This document shows positions 8,051 through 17,549 of a stretch of DNA of 64,000 nt, one piece after another. The notes under the pieces were generated by a model. That model ran no database searches and was not told where the DNA came from. It worked only from the letters and a program-made list of their open reading frames with translations. Each line of letters starts with the position of its first letter. Position 1 is the stretch's first letter. The stretch is taken from assembly GCA_013288685.1 (NCBI GenBank), contig JABDBM010000001.1:204900-268899 (forward strand). Reading direction: 5' to 3'. The stretch is from Bacteroidota bacterium (GTDB taxonomy: Bacteria > Bacteroidota > Bacteroidia > Sphingobacteriales > Sphingobacteriaceae). A program made the translations under genes and the position numbers.

Positions 8051-8701
8051 ATGAGCACCATTAAAGCCTGTATTTTTGACCTCGACGGCGTAATTGTTGA
8101 TACGGCGGTTTACCACTATAAAGCCTGGAAACGTTTAGCCAACGAACTTGGTTTTGATTTTACCGAACACGATAACGAACAGCTAAAAGGTGTGAGCCGC
8201 GTACGTTCGTTAGAAATTATATTACAAATAGGCGGCATTACCAAAACCCCCGCCGAGCAGGAAGAACTGGCCACACGCAAAAACAACTGGTATGTGGATA
8301 TGATTAACCAAATGACGCCTGCCGAAATTTTGCCCGGCGCAAAAGAATTTTTAGAAACCTGCCGCGCAGCAGGCATAAAAACCGCTTTAGGTTCGGCAAG
8401 TAAAAACTCAGGTACCATTTTAAATAAAATTAATATGGCCGGTTTGTTCGATGCTATTATCGATGGTAATCACGTAAGCAAAGCCAAGCCCGATCCCGAA
8501 GTATTTTTAAAAGGCGCCGAAGCAGTGGGCGTAACCCCTGCCGAGTGCGTGGTGTTTGAAGATGCCATTGCCGGGGTTGAGGCGGCCATAAACGGTGGTA
8601 TGAAAGTGGTGGGCATAGGCTCGCCCGATGTATTGGGCCGTGCCAATTTGGTAGTGAGCGGACTCGATAAAATGACTTTAGAGAAGTTAGGGAAATTATA
8701 A
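8051..8701 (+). CDS. pgmB: Beta-phosphoglucomutase
   Basis: A 216-residue HAD-family enzyme. Motif I is FDLDGVIVD with nucleophile Asp10 and acid/base Asp12; GSASKNS and KAKPDPEVF give motifs II and III, and FEDAIAGVEAA motif IV. This pattern and length (family about 215-225) are those of PgmB, which converts beta-glucose-1-phosphate to glucose-6-phosphate. It is followed by a maltose phosphorylase gene that produces exactly this substrate, which makes the assignment strong. It lies in the cytoplasm and links maltose phosphorolysis to glycolysis. Confidence 0.92.
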   Translation: MSTIKACIFDLDGVIVDTAVYHYKAWKRLANELGFDFTEHDNEQLKGVSRVRSLEIILQIGGITKTPAEQEELATRKNNWYVDMINQMTPAEILPGAKEFLETCRAAGIKTALGSASKNSGTILNKINMAGLFDAIIDGNHVSKAKPDPEVFLKGAEAVGVTPAECVVFEDAIAGVEAAINGGMKVVGIGSPDVLGRANLVVSGLDKMTLEKLGKL

Positions 8702-8710
8702 AAAAACCTT

Positions 8711-8804
8711 GTCGTTGCGAGCGAGGAACGAGCGAAGCAACCTCGTCGCCCAGCCTATCGGTTAAGCGTGGCGACGAGATTGCCGCGCTATCGCTCGCAA
8801 TGAC
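8711..8804. repeat. REP-like palindromic repeat
   Basis: The arms GTCGTTGCGAGCGA (8711-8724) and TCGCTCGCAATGAC (8791-8804) pair with one mismatch, and the inner AACCTCGTCGCC/GGCGACGAGATT arms extend the stem. Such GCGAGCGA-type elements are widely dispersed in bacterial genomes. It sits between pgmB and the maltose phosphorylase gene and may attenuate transcription between them. Confidence 0.75.
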
Positions 8805-8837
8805 AAATTAAGTAAAAGCTTACATTAACAATAGAGA

Positions 8838-11150
8838 ATGAAGGACTACATTGAAGTTGATGAATGGAAAATTATAGAACAAGGCTTTAATCCGCATCAC
8901 AACAAAATTTCTGAGAGTATTTTTAGTTTGGGTAATGGCCGCATGGGTCAGCGTGCAAATTTTGAAGAAGCCTATAGCGGCGATACTTTGCAAGGCAATT
9001 ATGTGGCAGGCGTTTATTATCCTGATAAAACCCGCGTAGGCTGGTGGAAAAATGGCTATCCCGAGTATTTTGCCAAAGTGTTGAATGCGGCCAACTGGAT
9101 AGGTATTGATATAGAAATTGACGGCGAACAATTGGACCTTGCTAAATGCAGCATCACCAACTTTTGGCGCGAGTTGAATATGAAAGAAGGTTACCTGCGC
9201 CGCAGTTTCCGCGCAAAAACAGCGAGCGGCAAGTTGGTTGAAGTAGAGTCTATCCGTTTTTGCAGTATTGTTGACGATGAAGCCGGTGCTATTAAGTATA
9301 CCATTGTGCCATTAAACTTTAACGGGGAATTTACCATTACACCTTTTATTGATGGTGATGTGGTGAATAAAGACTCCAACTACGACGAGAAATTTTGGGA
9401 TGAAATTAAAAAAGAAACCCAGGCCGATGGTGGCTATCTGCAAATGCGCACCAAAAAATCGGGTTTTGAAGTAGCAACAGGCATGCAGTTTAAGTTGGTA
9501 ATTGATGGAAAAACAATAAAGCCAACCGCAGAGCCGATTGAGAAAGAAAAATTTATTGGCGTTAAAGTAAAAGTACCGGTTGCTGAAGGCGAGGTTGTAA
9601 CTATTGTAAAATACGCGGCTAACCTTTCGTCTCAAAATTATGAAGCCGCCGACCTGGATGCCAATGTAAAGGCAACGCTATCGCGCATCAGCGAAAAAGG
9701 TTTTGAAACCATGCTGGCCGAACAAGCGGCTGCCTGGGGCAAGAAATGGGAAATGAACGATATTATTATCGAAGGTGATGCATCGGCGCAACAGGCTATT
9801 CGCTTCAACATCTTTCAGTTGAACCAAACTTATACCGGCGAGGATGATCGCTTAAATATTGGCCCTAAAGGATTTACCGGCGAAAAATATGGTGGCTCTA
9901 CCTATTGGGATACCGAGGCTTATTGCGTGCCATTTTACTTGTCGACCGCCGATCAGAAAGTTACCCGCAACCTGCTGTTGTATCGTTACAAACAATTGGG
10001 CAAAGCTATTGAAAACGCAAAACTACTGGGCTTTAAGGACGGCGCCGCCCTGTACCCAATGGTTACCATGGATGGTACCGAGTGCCATAACGAGTGGGAA
10101 ATTACCTTCGAAGAAATACACCGTAACGGTGCTATAGCCTTTGCTATTTTTAATTATGTGCGCTATACCGCCGACGAAGCTTACCTGGCCGATTATGGAC
10201 TGGAAGTACTGATTGCCATTGCGCGTTTTTGGGCGCAAAGGGTTAATTGGTCGGATGACAGGCAACAATATGTAATGTTAGGTGTAACCGGGCCAAACGA
10301 GTACGAAAACAACGTAAATAATAACTGGTATACCAGCAAAATAGCCACCTGGTGTATGCAATATGCAGTAGAAGTTGCTGAACAAATAAAAGCAACGGAA
10401 CCTGGTAAATATGCCGAACTGATTAAAAAGATCAATTTCAATGAGGCTGCTGAATTCGCAAAATTCAATGATATTGTTGAAAAAATGTACTTTGCCCACG
10501 ATGACAAGCTGCAGATATTTTTACAGCAGGACGGCTATTTGGACAAGGAACAAATTTTAGTAAAAGATCTGCCCGCAAGTGAGCGCCCAATCAATCAAAA
10601 ATGGAGCTGGGACAGGATACTGCGGTCGTGCTATATTAAACAGGCGGATGTTTTACAGGGATTGTATTTTTTTGAGGATCAATACGATTTAGATACGTTG
10701 CGCCGTAACTATGATTTTTACGAACCACGTACGGTACATGAATCGTCGTTATCACCTTGCGTACATGCCATTATCGCTGCAAAATTAGGCGACGAAGCAC
10801 GCGCTTACGAGTTTTACCTGCGTACCGCCCGTTTGGATCTGGACGATTACAACAACGATACCGAAGACGGCTGCCACATCACATCGATGGCAGGTACCTG
10901 GATGGCCGTGGTTGAAGGTTTTGGTGGCATGCGGGTACGCGATGGCAAATTATCGTTTCAGCCGTTTCTTCCTGCAAAATGGCAATCGTTTTCGTTCAAT
11001 ATTGGTTTCCGTGGTTCAGTGTTGAATATTAAAGTAAGCAAGGGTGGCGTACAGATAAAAAATCTGTTGGGGAAAGAAACTTCGGTTTTAGTTTATGATA
11101 AACTACAGTTGGTAAAAGCTGACAGTGAAGTACAGGTGGAACATAATTGA
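8838..11150 (+). CDS. Maltose phosphorylase-like GH65 enzyme
   Basis: A 770-residue GH65 protein: N-terminal super-beta-sandwich (about 1-270), (alpha/alpha)6 barrel (about 310-690) and a small C-terminal beta sheet. The catalytic Glu is residue 488, in TGPNEYENNVNNNW; lactobacillal maltose phosphorylase has its acid at 487. The phosphate-site segment KWSWDRIL and ESSLSP support the phosphorylase reading. It should convert maltose plus phosphate to glucose and beta-glucose-1-phosphate. Adjacent pgmB uses that product. Trehalose or kojibiose phosphorylase is less likely given the maltose context. No signal peptide, hence cytoplasmic. Confidence 0.9.
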   Translation: MKDYIEVDEWKIIEQGFNPHHNKISESIFSLGNGRMGQRANFEEAYSGDTLQGNYVAGVYYPDKTRVGWWKNGYPEYFAKVLNAANWIGIDIEIDGEQLDLAKCSITNFWRELNMKEGYLRRSFRAKTASGKLVEVESIRFCSIVDDEAGAIKYTIVPLNFNGEFTITPFIDGDVVNKDSNYDEKFWDEIKKETQADGGYLQMRTKKSGFEVATGMQFKLVIDGKTIKPTAEPIEKEKFIGVKVKVPVAEGEVVTIVKYAANLSSQNYEAADLDANVKATLSRISEKGFETMLAEQAAAWGKKWEMNDIIIEGDASAQQAIRFNIFQLNQTYTGEDDRLNIGPKGFTGEKYGGSTYWDTEAYCVPFYLSTADQKVTRNLLLYRYKQLGKAIENAKLLGFKDGAALYPMVTMDGTECHNEWEITFEEIHRNGAIAFAIFNYVRYTADEAYLADYGLEVLIAIARFWAQRVNWSDDRQQYVMLGVTGPNEYENNVNNNWYTSKIATWCMQYAVEVAEQIKATEPGKYAELIKKINFNEAAEFAKFNDIVEKMYFAHDDKLQIFLQQDGYLDKEQILVKDLPASERPINQKWSWDRILRSCYIKQADVLQGLYFFEDQYDLDTLRRNYDFYEPRTVHESSLSPCVHAIIAAKLGDEARAYEFYLRTARLDLDDYNNDTEDGCHITSMAGTWMAVVEGFGGMRVRDGKLSFQPFLPAKWQSFSFNIGFRGSVLNIKVSKGGVQIKNLLGKETSVLVYDKLQLVKADSEVQVEHN

Positions 11151-11168
11151 TTTCACTAATAAAGTCCG

Positions 11169-12896
11169 ATGGAACAGCCCCAACCCAATCATAAATTAAT
11201 CATCTACCAGTTATTACCGCGTTTATTCGGTAATACCAAAACGTTAAATAAAAACTATGGCTCCATCGAAGAAAATGGAGCAGGTAAGTTTAATGATATT
11301 AACGATAAGGCCCTGCTCGAAATAAAAAACATGGGTTTTACCCATGTTTGGTATACCGGTATTATTGAGCATGCAACCATGACCGATTATTCGGGATACG
11401 GAATAAATCCTGATGATCCGGATATTGTAAAGGGTCGCGCCGGATCGCCTTATGCCATAAAGGATTATTACGATGTTGACCCCGATTTAGCGGTTGATGT
11501 AAAAAACCGTATGGCCGAATACCAGGCGTTGATTGACCGAACTCATGCCAACGGCCTTAAAGTAATTATGGACCTGGTGCCTAACCATGTTGCCCGCACT
11601 TATGGCTCGGATGTTAAACGCGCCGGCGTGCGCGATTTTGGGCAGGACGATGATCAATCGCGGGCCTTTAGCGCAAAAAACGATTTTTATTATACACCGG
11701 GGCAGGCGTTTGCTGTTCCGTATGGCTATAATCCGGGTGGTAATGAGTTTCATAGTCCGCTAAAGGATGGTCGTTTTAACGAAAATCCCGCCAAGGCAAC
11801 CGGTAATGATGTATTCAGCGCCACACCATCCGTCAATGATTGGTTCGAAACCATGAAGCTGAATTATGGGGTGGATTATATGAATGGTCATGCCCTGCAT
11901 TTCGATCCTATCCCACCAATGTGGAATAAAATCTATGATATTTTACATTGGTGGAGCGCCAAAGGTATAGATGGTTTCCGCTGCGATATGGTCGAGATGG
12001 TTCCCGTAGAATTTTGGGGATGGGTAATTCCGAAATTAAAGGCAGAACATCCCGATTTGATATTTATCGGCGAAGCGTACAACACCGGACAATACCGCAA
12101 TTATATTTTTAACGGAAAATTTGACTATCTGTACGATAAAGTTGGCTTGTACGACTCCATTAAAAAGTTAACCAATAATGAATATGGCGCCAGCACCTGG
12201 GATATCAACCGTGTTTGGAACCAGGATTGCACAGGCATCGATCAGCACATGCTGCGCTTTATGGAAAACCATGATGAGCAGCGCATTGCTTCCCGGTATT
12301 TTGCCGGTAACCCCTGGCTGGCTGTGCCGGGCATGATTGTATCTGCTGCGCTTTCAACAGGCCCGGTAATGGTTTATTTTGGGCAGGAAGTAGGTGAGCC
12401 GGCAACAGGCACCGAAGGCTTCAGCGGCGATGATGGCCGTACCACTATATTTGATTATTGGGGTGTACCCGAACATCAAAAATGGCTCAATAATGGCCAG
12501 TTTGATGGCGGGCAGTTATCTGAGAGTCAAAAAAACCTGCGTGGTTTTTATAGTAAGTTGCTCAATGTTGTAAATCAAAATGAAGCATTAAAAACAGGGC
12601 AGTTTTGGGAATTAATGGTATGCAATGAGCATCAAAATGGTTTCGATCAACTTATATACATATTCCTGCGATATACTGATAAACAACGTATATTAGTGAT
12701 AACCAATTTTAACCGTAGCGAACGCCAGATACAGGTAAAACTGTCGGGTGATTTGATAGCAAAACTGAACTTAACAGGAAAGCAAACGTTTACCGATTTG
12801 TTAAGCGGAGCTAAGTTTAGCACTGATGATATAAATAATGGAGTGACTTTAATGGTTGCGGCGAGCGGCGGAATGATTTTGGAGATTGTTCAGTAG
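11169..12896 (+). CDS. Cytoplasmic alpha-amylase-family protein (GH13)
   Basis: A 575-residue GH13 protein without signal peptide; 18 bases downstream of the GH65 gene, so co-transcribed. Catalytic boxes are nucleophile Asp273 in GFRCDMVEM, acid/base Glu in FIGEAYN, and Asp in MENHDEQR; region I is DLVPNHV. It has a compact C-terminal beta domain with IFLRYTDKQRILVITNF. The N-terminus (LIIYQLLPRLFGN) resembles that of Bacteroidota cytoplasmic amylases acting on short maltodextrins. Substrate specificity cannot be read from the sequence. Confidence 0.88.
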   Translation: MEQPQPNHKLIIYQLLPRLFGNTKTLNKNYGSIEENGAGKFNDINDKALLEIKNMGFTHVWYTGIIEHATMTDYSGYGINPDDPDIVKGRAGSPYAIKDYYDVDPDLAVDVKNRMAEYQALIDRTHANGLKVIMDLVPNHVARTYGSDVKRAGVRDFGQDDDQSRAFSAKNDFYYTPGQAFAVPYGYNPGGNEFHSPLKDGRFNENPAKATGNDVFSATPSVNDWFETMKLNYGVDYMNGHALHFDPIPPMWNKIYDILHWWSAKGIDGFRCDMVEMVPVEFWGWVIPKLKAEHPDLIFIGEAYNTGQYRNYIFNGKFDYLYDKVGLYDSIKKLTNNEYGASTWDINRVWNQDCTGIDQHMLRFMENHDEQRIASRYFAGNPWLAVPGMIVSAALSTGPVMVYFGQEVGEPATGTEGFSGDDGRTTIFDYWGVPEHQKWLNNGQFDGGQLSESQKNLRGFYSKLLNVVNQNEALKTGQFWELMVCNEHQNGFDQLIYIFLRYTDKQRILVITNFNRSERQIQVKLSGDLIAKLNLTGKQTFTDLLSGAKFSTDDINNGVTLMVAASGGMILEIVQ

Positions 12897-12915
12897 TGTG
12901 CAAATAAAAAAAAGC

Positions 12916-13067
12916 GATTGCCGTTGGCTTCAGCCAACGGATAGTATGGCAACTAATCAAGGCTTTAGCCGAAAATGGCTGCCGTGCCGAACTACAGGAA
13001 AACGCCCATTTGGCTAAAGCCCTGTTACAATTGATATAAACCCGTTGGCTAAAGCCAACGGCAATGA
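12916..13067. repeat. Nested palindromic repeat (MITE-like)
   Basis: Outer arms GATTGCCGTTGGCT and AGCCAACGGCAAT flank the element. Each arm is itself palindromic (CCGTTGGCT..AGCCAACGG), and the interior has further GGCTTTAGCC/GGCTAAAGCC hairpins. It lies between the GH13 and MFS genes. The nested hairpin architecture suits a small mobile repeat or an mRNA-processing site. Confidence 0.7.
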
Positions 13068-13168
13068 TTTTTTACCTGCGCTGAGTAGTAACAACAATTT
13101 ACAAATAAACTGTTAGTTGGCGGGCGACATTAAAAAGCGCACCAATGAACTAATGAATCAATAAACAA

Positions 13169-14557
13169 ATGAACCCAACCACAACAACACGCGCCATCAT
13201 CCAAAAACCACGAATGAGTTTTTGGCAGATATTTAACATGAGCTTCGGCTTTTTAGGGATACAATTTGGCTTCGCCCTGCAAACCGGCAATGCCAGCCGT
13301 ATCCTGCAAACATTCGGTGCCGATGTGGAGCATTTGTCGTGGTTTTGGTTGGCAGCGCCCATCAGCGGGATGATCATTCAACCTATTATTGGTCACTATA
13401 GCGATCGTACCTGGAATCGCCTCGGTCGCCGTCGTCCTTACTTTTTAACCGGGGCCATATTATCGGGGCTGGCATTGTTCTTTATGCCAAATTCATCCGT
13501 ATTAGCCTTTGTGTTGCCGCCAATTATAGTTGGAGCAGGCATGTTGATGATTATGGATGCATCGTTTAACGTGGCAATGGAACCTTTCAGAGCATTGGTT
13601 GCCGATAACTTACCGGATAGCCAGCATAACGATGGTTTTTCTATGCAGACCTGTTTAATTGGCGTTGGCGCTGTAATAGGTTCGTGGTTACCTTACGTAT
13701 TTGCCAATTGGATAGGCATAGCCCAAACGGCAGCACCGGGCCATGTACCCAACAACCTGCTGTTTTCGTTTTATACAGGCGGCCTTGTTTTGATTGCCAG
13801 TATTGTATGGACGGTTATCCGCACAAAAGAATATCCGCCTGAGGTGTACGCTACGTTCCATGCTGAAGAAACAGAAGTTAAAGTAAAAAGGAACGGCCTC
13901 TCGGAGATATTTAACGATTTGGTAAATATGCCAAAAACCATGAGGCAGTTAGGTATTGTACAATTTTTCTCGTGGTTTGCGCTTTTCTCCATGTGGGTGT
14001 TTACCACGCCGGCCATCGCTGCTCATATCTATCACTTGCCGGCTACAGATACATCATCATTAGCTTATAACAAGGCTGGCAATTGGGTGGGGGTGTTATT
14101 TGGGGTTTACAATGCAACATCAGCTATTTACGCTTTATTGCTGCCCCGCATAGTACGCAACACCAGTCGTAAAAAAACACATGCTTTTTCGTTAGCTATG
14201 GGTGGGCTGGGTTTAATATCTATCTTTTTTATCCAAAACGATTACCTGCTTATTTTACCCATGATAGGAATTGGTTTAGCCTGGGGCAGTATTCTGGCAA
14301 TGCCTTACGCTATTTTGTCGAGCTCGATCCCTGCCAAAAAAATTGGTGTTTACATGGGGATATTTAACTTTTTTATCACTTTTCCGCAAATTGTAAATGG
14401 TATTATCGGTGGACCAATAGTGAAATATCTTTATAACGGCAACGCCATTTACGCGCTGATAATGGCCGGGGTGTTTATGTTTTTGGCGGCTATTTCGGCA
14501 TTGTTTGTGCAGGATGGTAAAGATATTCAGATAATTGAGGTGGGTTTGGAGTCCTGA
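13169..14557 (+). CDS. MFS sugar transporter, probable maltose importer
   Basis: A 462-residue, 12-helix major-facilitator protein. The N-terminus (WQIFNMSFGFLGIQFGF) and the motif-A-like GHYSDRTWNRLGRRRPY between helices 2 and 3 are those of the SLC45/GPH-like group that includes sugar:proton symporters. Placed between a cytoplasmic GH13 and a GH31 gene it is the likely route by which maltose or maltodextrin enters the cytoplasm, complementing the lack of SusC/SusD in this locus. Import direction and substrate are inferred from context. Confidence 0.87.
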   Translation: MNPTTTTRAIIQKPRMSFWQIFNMSFGFLGIQFGFALQTGNASRILQTFGADVEHLSWFWLAAPISGMIIQPIIGHYSDRTWNRLGRRRPYFLTGAILSGLALFFMPNSSVLAFVLPPIIVGAGMLMIMDASFNVAMEPFRALVADNLPDSQHNDGFSMQTCLIGVGAVIGSWLPYVFANWIGIAQTAAPGHVPNNLLFSFYTGGLVLIASIVWTVIRTKEYPPEVYATFHAEETEVKVKRNGLSEIFNDLVNMPKTMRQLGIVQFFSWFALFSMWVFTTPAIAAHIYHLPATDTSSLAYNKAGNWVGVLFGVYNATSAIYALLLPRIVRNTSRKKTHAFSLAMGGLGLISIFFIQNDYLLILPMIGIGLAWGSILAMPYAILSSSIPAKKIGVYMGIFNFFITFPQIVNGIIGGPIVKYLYNGNAIYALIMAGVFMFLAAISALFVQDGKDIQIIEVGLES

Positions 14558-14762
14558 GTCTGTAGTATTGAGTTAGCAAGTCAGAAAGTATTTGTCAACA
14601 ATATGATTTAAGAGTTACTACTTCAGACTATCGACTTTAGACTCAAGACTCCTGACTTGCAGCTTAGAAAATAAGGCCAAAAAGCAAACTAAATGGATAA
14701 TATTGTATATTGCGTTATACATACACAATGTAGATATTTGCGCACGTACCTATAATTTTTTA

Positions 14763-17219
14763 ATGGAAGATAATTTACTGAACGAGGAGCTTATAGCTAA
14801 CAAATTGATTGAAGAAGAGGATGAGGAGTTCCATCACCTTAATAACCCGGCCGACGGGATAAAGCCGATTATAAAAAAATATCTCGGCAGTCCTAAAAAT
14901 GTTGTTCAACAAGGTAATAAGTTCTTTTTTTCGGACGACGACGCGAAGGTTGAGGTAGTTGTTATTACCGATGAGATCATACGCGTACGCCTGGCCCCCC
15001 ATGGTGTTTTTTTAGATGATTTTTCGTACGCGGTACCTAAAATAGAGCAAAAAGAAGTTGAATTTTCGTTAAGTGAAGACGCAAACGAATATTGTGTTTC
15101 CACCGCCGTTGTAAACTGTCACGTCCGCAAAAAGGACTTTTTTATATCATTTTCTGATAAATTATCCAATGTAACCAGCGCCGATGCTGTGCCAATGCAC
15201 TGGGAAGAAAACGTAAAATTTGGTGGTTATTACGTTTTTTGTACAAAAACCTGCGCGCCCCAGGAGAGCTTTTTCGGCTTGGGCGACAAACCAACCGAGC
15301 TTAACCTGCGTGGTAAGCGGTTGAACAACTGGAATACTGACGCTTATTCATTTGCCTGGAATCAGGACCCGCTTTACCGCAGTATACCTTTTTATATTAG
15401 TTTAAGTGAGGGAATAGCGCACGGTATCTTCTTCGATAATACTTTTAAAGCACATTTTGATTTTGGCGCCGAGGACCCAACCAAAACAAGTTTTTGGGCC
15501 GATGGCGGCGAATTGCAATATTATTATATCCACGGTCCGCACATGATGGACGTGGTAAAAAGCTATCATCTTTTAACCGGTACACACCCTATGCCGCCGC
15601 TTTGGGCATTAGGTTATCATCAATGCCGCTGGAGTTATTATCCCGAAGCAAAGGTGAAGAAGATAACCAGGGGCTTCCGCGAAAATAAAATTCCATGCGA
15701 TGGCATTTACCTCGACATCGATTATATGGACGGCTACCGTTGCTTTACCTGGAACCGGAAATACTTCCCCGATCCTAAAAAAATGATCAAAGAATTGGCT
15801 GCCGATGGTTTTAAAACGGTGGTAATTATTGATCCGGGTATCAGGGTGGATGATAACTACGCTGTATTTAAGGAAGGAAAAGAAAATCGCTATTTCTGCC
15901 GCCGCAGCGATGATTATTTTATGGAGGGCCATGTTTGGCCCGGCCGCTGCCAGTTTCCTGATTTCACCAACCCCGATGTACGCACCTGGTGGGGCGGCCT
16001 GTTCGACGAACTGGTGCAAATGGGTGTTGCCGGCGTATGGAACGATATGAATGAGCCGGCAGTGTTTGGAGCGGGAACCTTTCCTGACGATGTAAGGCAT
16101 CAGTACGATGGCTTCCGCGGTTCGCACCGCAAGGCGCACAATATTTATGGTATGCAAATGGTACGTGCTACCTACGAAGGTTTGCGCAAATTGATGAAAA
16201 ATAAACGGCCGTTTACTATTACCAGGGCCGGTTACTCGGGTGTACAGCGCTTTTCTTCCGTTTGGACGGGGGATAACGTGGCATCGTGGGAACATTTACA
16301 ATTGGGTAACCTGCAGTGTCAGCGTTTATCCATGTCGGGTGTTCCATTTTGCGGCACGGATATCGGCGGTTTTAGCGGCGAGCCGGATGGTGAATTGTTT
16401 ACCCGCTGGATACAAATGGGAACATTTTCGCCCTTTATGCGGGCGCATTCCGCAGGTGATACCAAGGAGCGCGAGCCATGGAGCTTTGGCGAGCCTTTTA
16501 CCGCCATTAACCGCAAATTTATTGAATTAAGATATCGTTTACTGCCCTATTTATATTCCGCTTTTTGGGAGCATCACCGCTATGGTTTCCCTATATTGCG
16601 ACCGGTAATTATGCAGGAACAGGAAGAGGTGAAAAACCACTTCCGGCAGGATGAGTTTACCTATGGCGATAAAATATTGATTTGCCCTGTTATGGTGCCT
16701 GGCCAAACAAGCCGCAAGGTTTACCTTCCGAAGGGACGCTGGTACAACTTCTGGACAAATGAAAGTGTTGATGGCGGGCAGGAAGTAACCGTACCTACAC
16801 CATTGGAGAATATCCCTGTATTTATAAAAGCAGGGTCGGTTATTCCCGAATATCCGGTGATGCAGTATGTGGGCGAAAAGGAGATAGAGGAAGTGAAGCT
16901 GAATGTTTATTTCAGCAGTTACGAGGTGAATTCGTTCCTTTTTGAAGATTACGGCGAAACTTTTGCTTACGAGCAGGATATTTATTTAGAAAAGAAATTT
17001 ATAGTAAAAGGCAAAGGAAATACCTTAACCATACAGCAAAGCATGGAAGGTTTATACACGCCGCGGTACGAAAACTATGTTTTCAATATCATCGGTCTGC
17101 CGTTTAAACCGGCCCGAATAATTGCTGATGGTAAGCCTGTTAAGGATTTTGTTGTGAACAAAGATAAAACCCTGACGCTTACGCTGAGGAAAAACTTTAC
17201 ACAATTGGTGATTGATTAA
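14763..17219 (+). CDS. Alpha-glucosidase-type GH31 enzyme
   Basis: An 818-residue GH31 protein. The nucleophile Asp428 lies in GVWNDMNEPAVFG, and the acid/base Asp is in the following TGDNVASW box; the AGVXGIGGFSGEPDGELF-like metal-free pocket region (CGTDIGGFSG) follows. I start at the ATG at 14763 (MEDNLLN) rather than the in-frame TTG at 14703, because the upstream stretch lacks conserved character. No signal peptide is seen, so it probably acts in the cytoplasm on alpha-1,4-linked maltodextrins, releasing glucose. It follows the MFS gene after 205 bases containing imperfect repeats. Confidence 0.88.
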   Translation: MEDNLLNEELIANKLIEEEDEEFHHLNNPADGIKPIIKKYLGSPKNVVQQGNKFFFSDDDAKVEVVVITDEIIRVRLAPHGVFLDDFSYAVPKIEQKEVEFSLSEDANEYCVSTAVVNCHVRKKDFFISFSDKLSNVTSADAVPMHWEENVKFGGYYVFCTKTCAPQESFFGLGDKPTELNLRGKRLNNWNTDAYSFAWNQDPLYRSIPFYISLSEGIAHGIFFDNTFKAHFDFGAEDPTKTSFWADGGELQYYYIHGPHMMDVVKSYHLLTGTHPMPPLWALGYHQCRWSYYPEAKVKKITRGFRENKIPCDGIYLDIDYMDGYRCFTWNRKYFPDPKKMIKELAADGFKTVVIIDPGIRVDDNYAVFKEGKENRYFCRRSDDYFMEGHVWPGRCQFPDFTNPDVRTWWGGLFDELVQMGVAGVWNDMNEPAVFGAGTFPDDVRHQYDGFRGSHRKAHNIYGMQMVRATYEGLRKLMKNKRPFTITRAGYSGVQRFSSVWTGDNVASWEHLQLGNLQCQRLSMSGVPFCGTDIGGFSGEPDGELFTRWIQMGTFSPFMRAHSAGDTKEREPWSFGEPFTAINRKFIELRYRLLPYLYSAFWEHHRYGFPILRPVIMQEQEEVKNHFRQDEFTYGDKILICPVMVPGQTSRKVYLPKGRWYNFWTNESVDGGQEVTVPTPLENIPVFIKAGSVIPEYPVMQYVGEKEIEEVKLNVYFSSYEVNSFLFEDYGETFAYEQDIYLEKKFIVKGKGNTLTIQQSMEGLYTPRYENYVFNIIGLPFKPARIIADGKPVKDFVVNKDKTLTLTLRKNFTQLVID

Positions 17220-17549
17220 GGAATCAAGACAACAAGAGGCAGGAATAAAAAGTTGATAGATTGTTTATCTTTGTTCCTGTCTCTTTTAAATTATAAACCG
17301 GTATATATACCTTTTTGTTAAAACTACTTAGTTAAGTTTGCGATGCGGGCAACCTTAGTGCTCTTCGTTGGTTAATTTTTTACCACAAAGAACGCAAAGG
17401 TTTTCACGAAGGACACCAATGATTAAAAAGAGTAAAATATAATTTTTTCAATTTTGAGAATACGGGGGTAGATGTTCCATTGGAGCAGCTTGTGACTGGG
17501 AGGTAATAGAATAGATTTTAACGTTAATAAAGCCTTCGGGCACAATTAT
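17220..17549. other. Intergenic region before glgB
   Basis: This 330-bp gap holds two exact TAnnTTTG matches (TATCTTTG at 17266-17273, TAAGTTTG at 17333-17340), each without a well-placed -33 box, so glgB may have its own promoter. An 'ACCACAAAGAACGCAAAGG'-type repeat is at 17382-17400; a similar string occurs at about 21500. No gene is seen. Confidence 0.4.

Noticed and set aside
14703..14762. TTG-initiated N-terminal extension of the GH31 gene
   Set aside because: The extra 20 codons have no conserved pattern; an ATG at 14763 is a better start.
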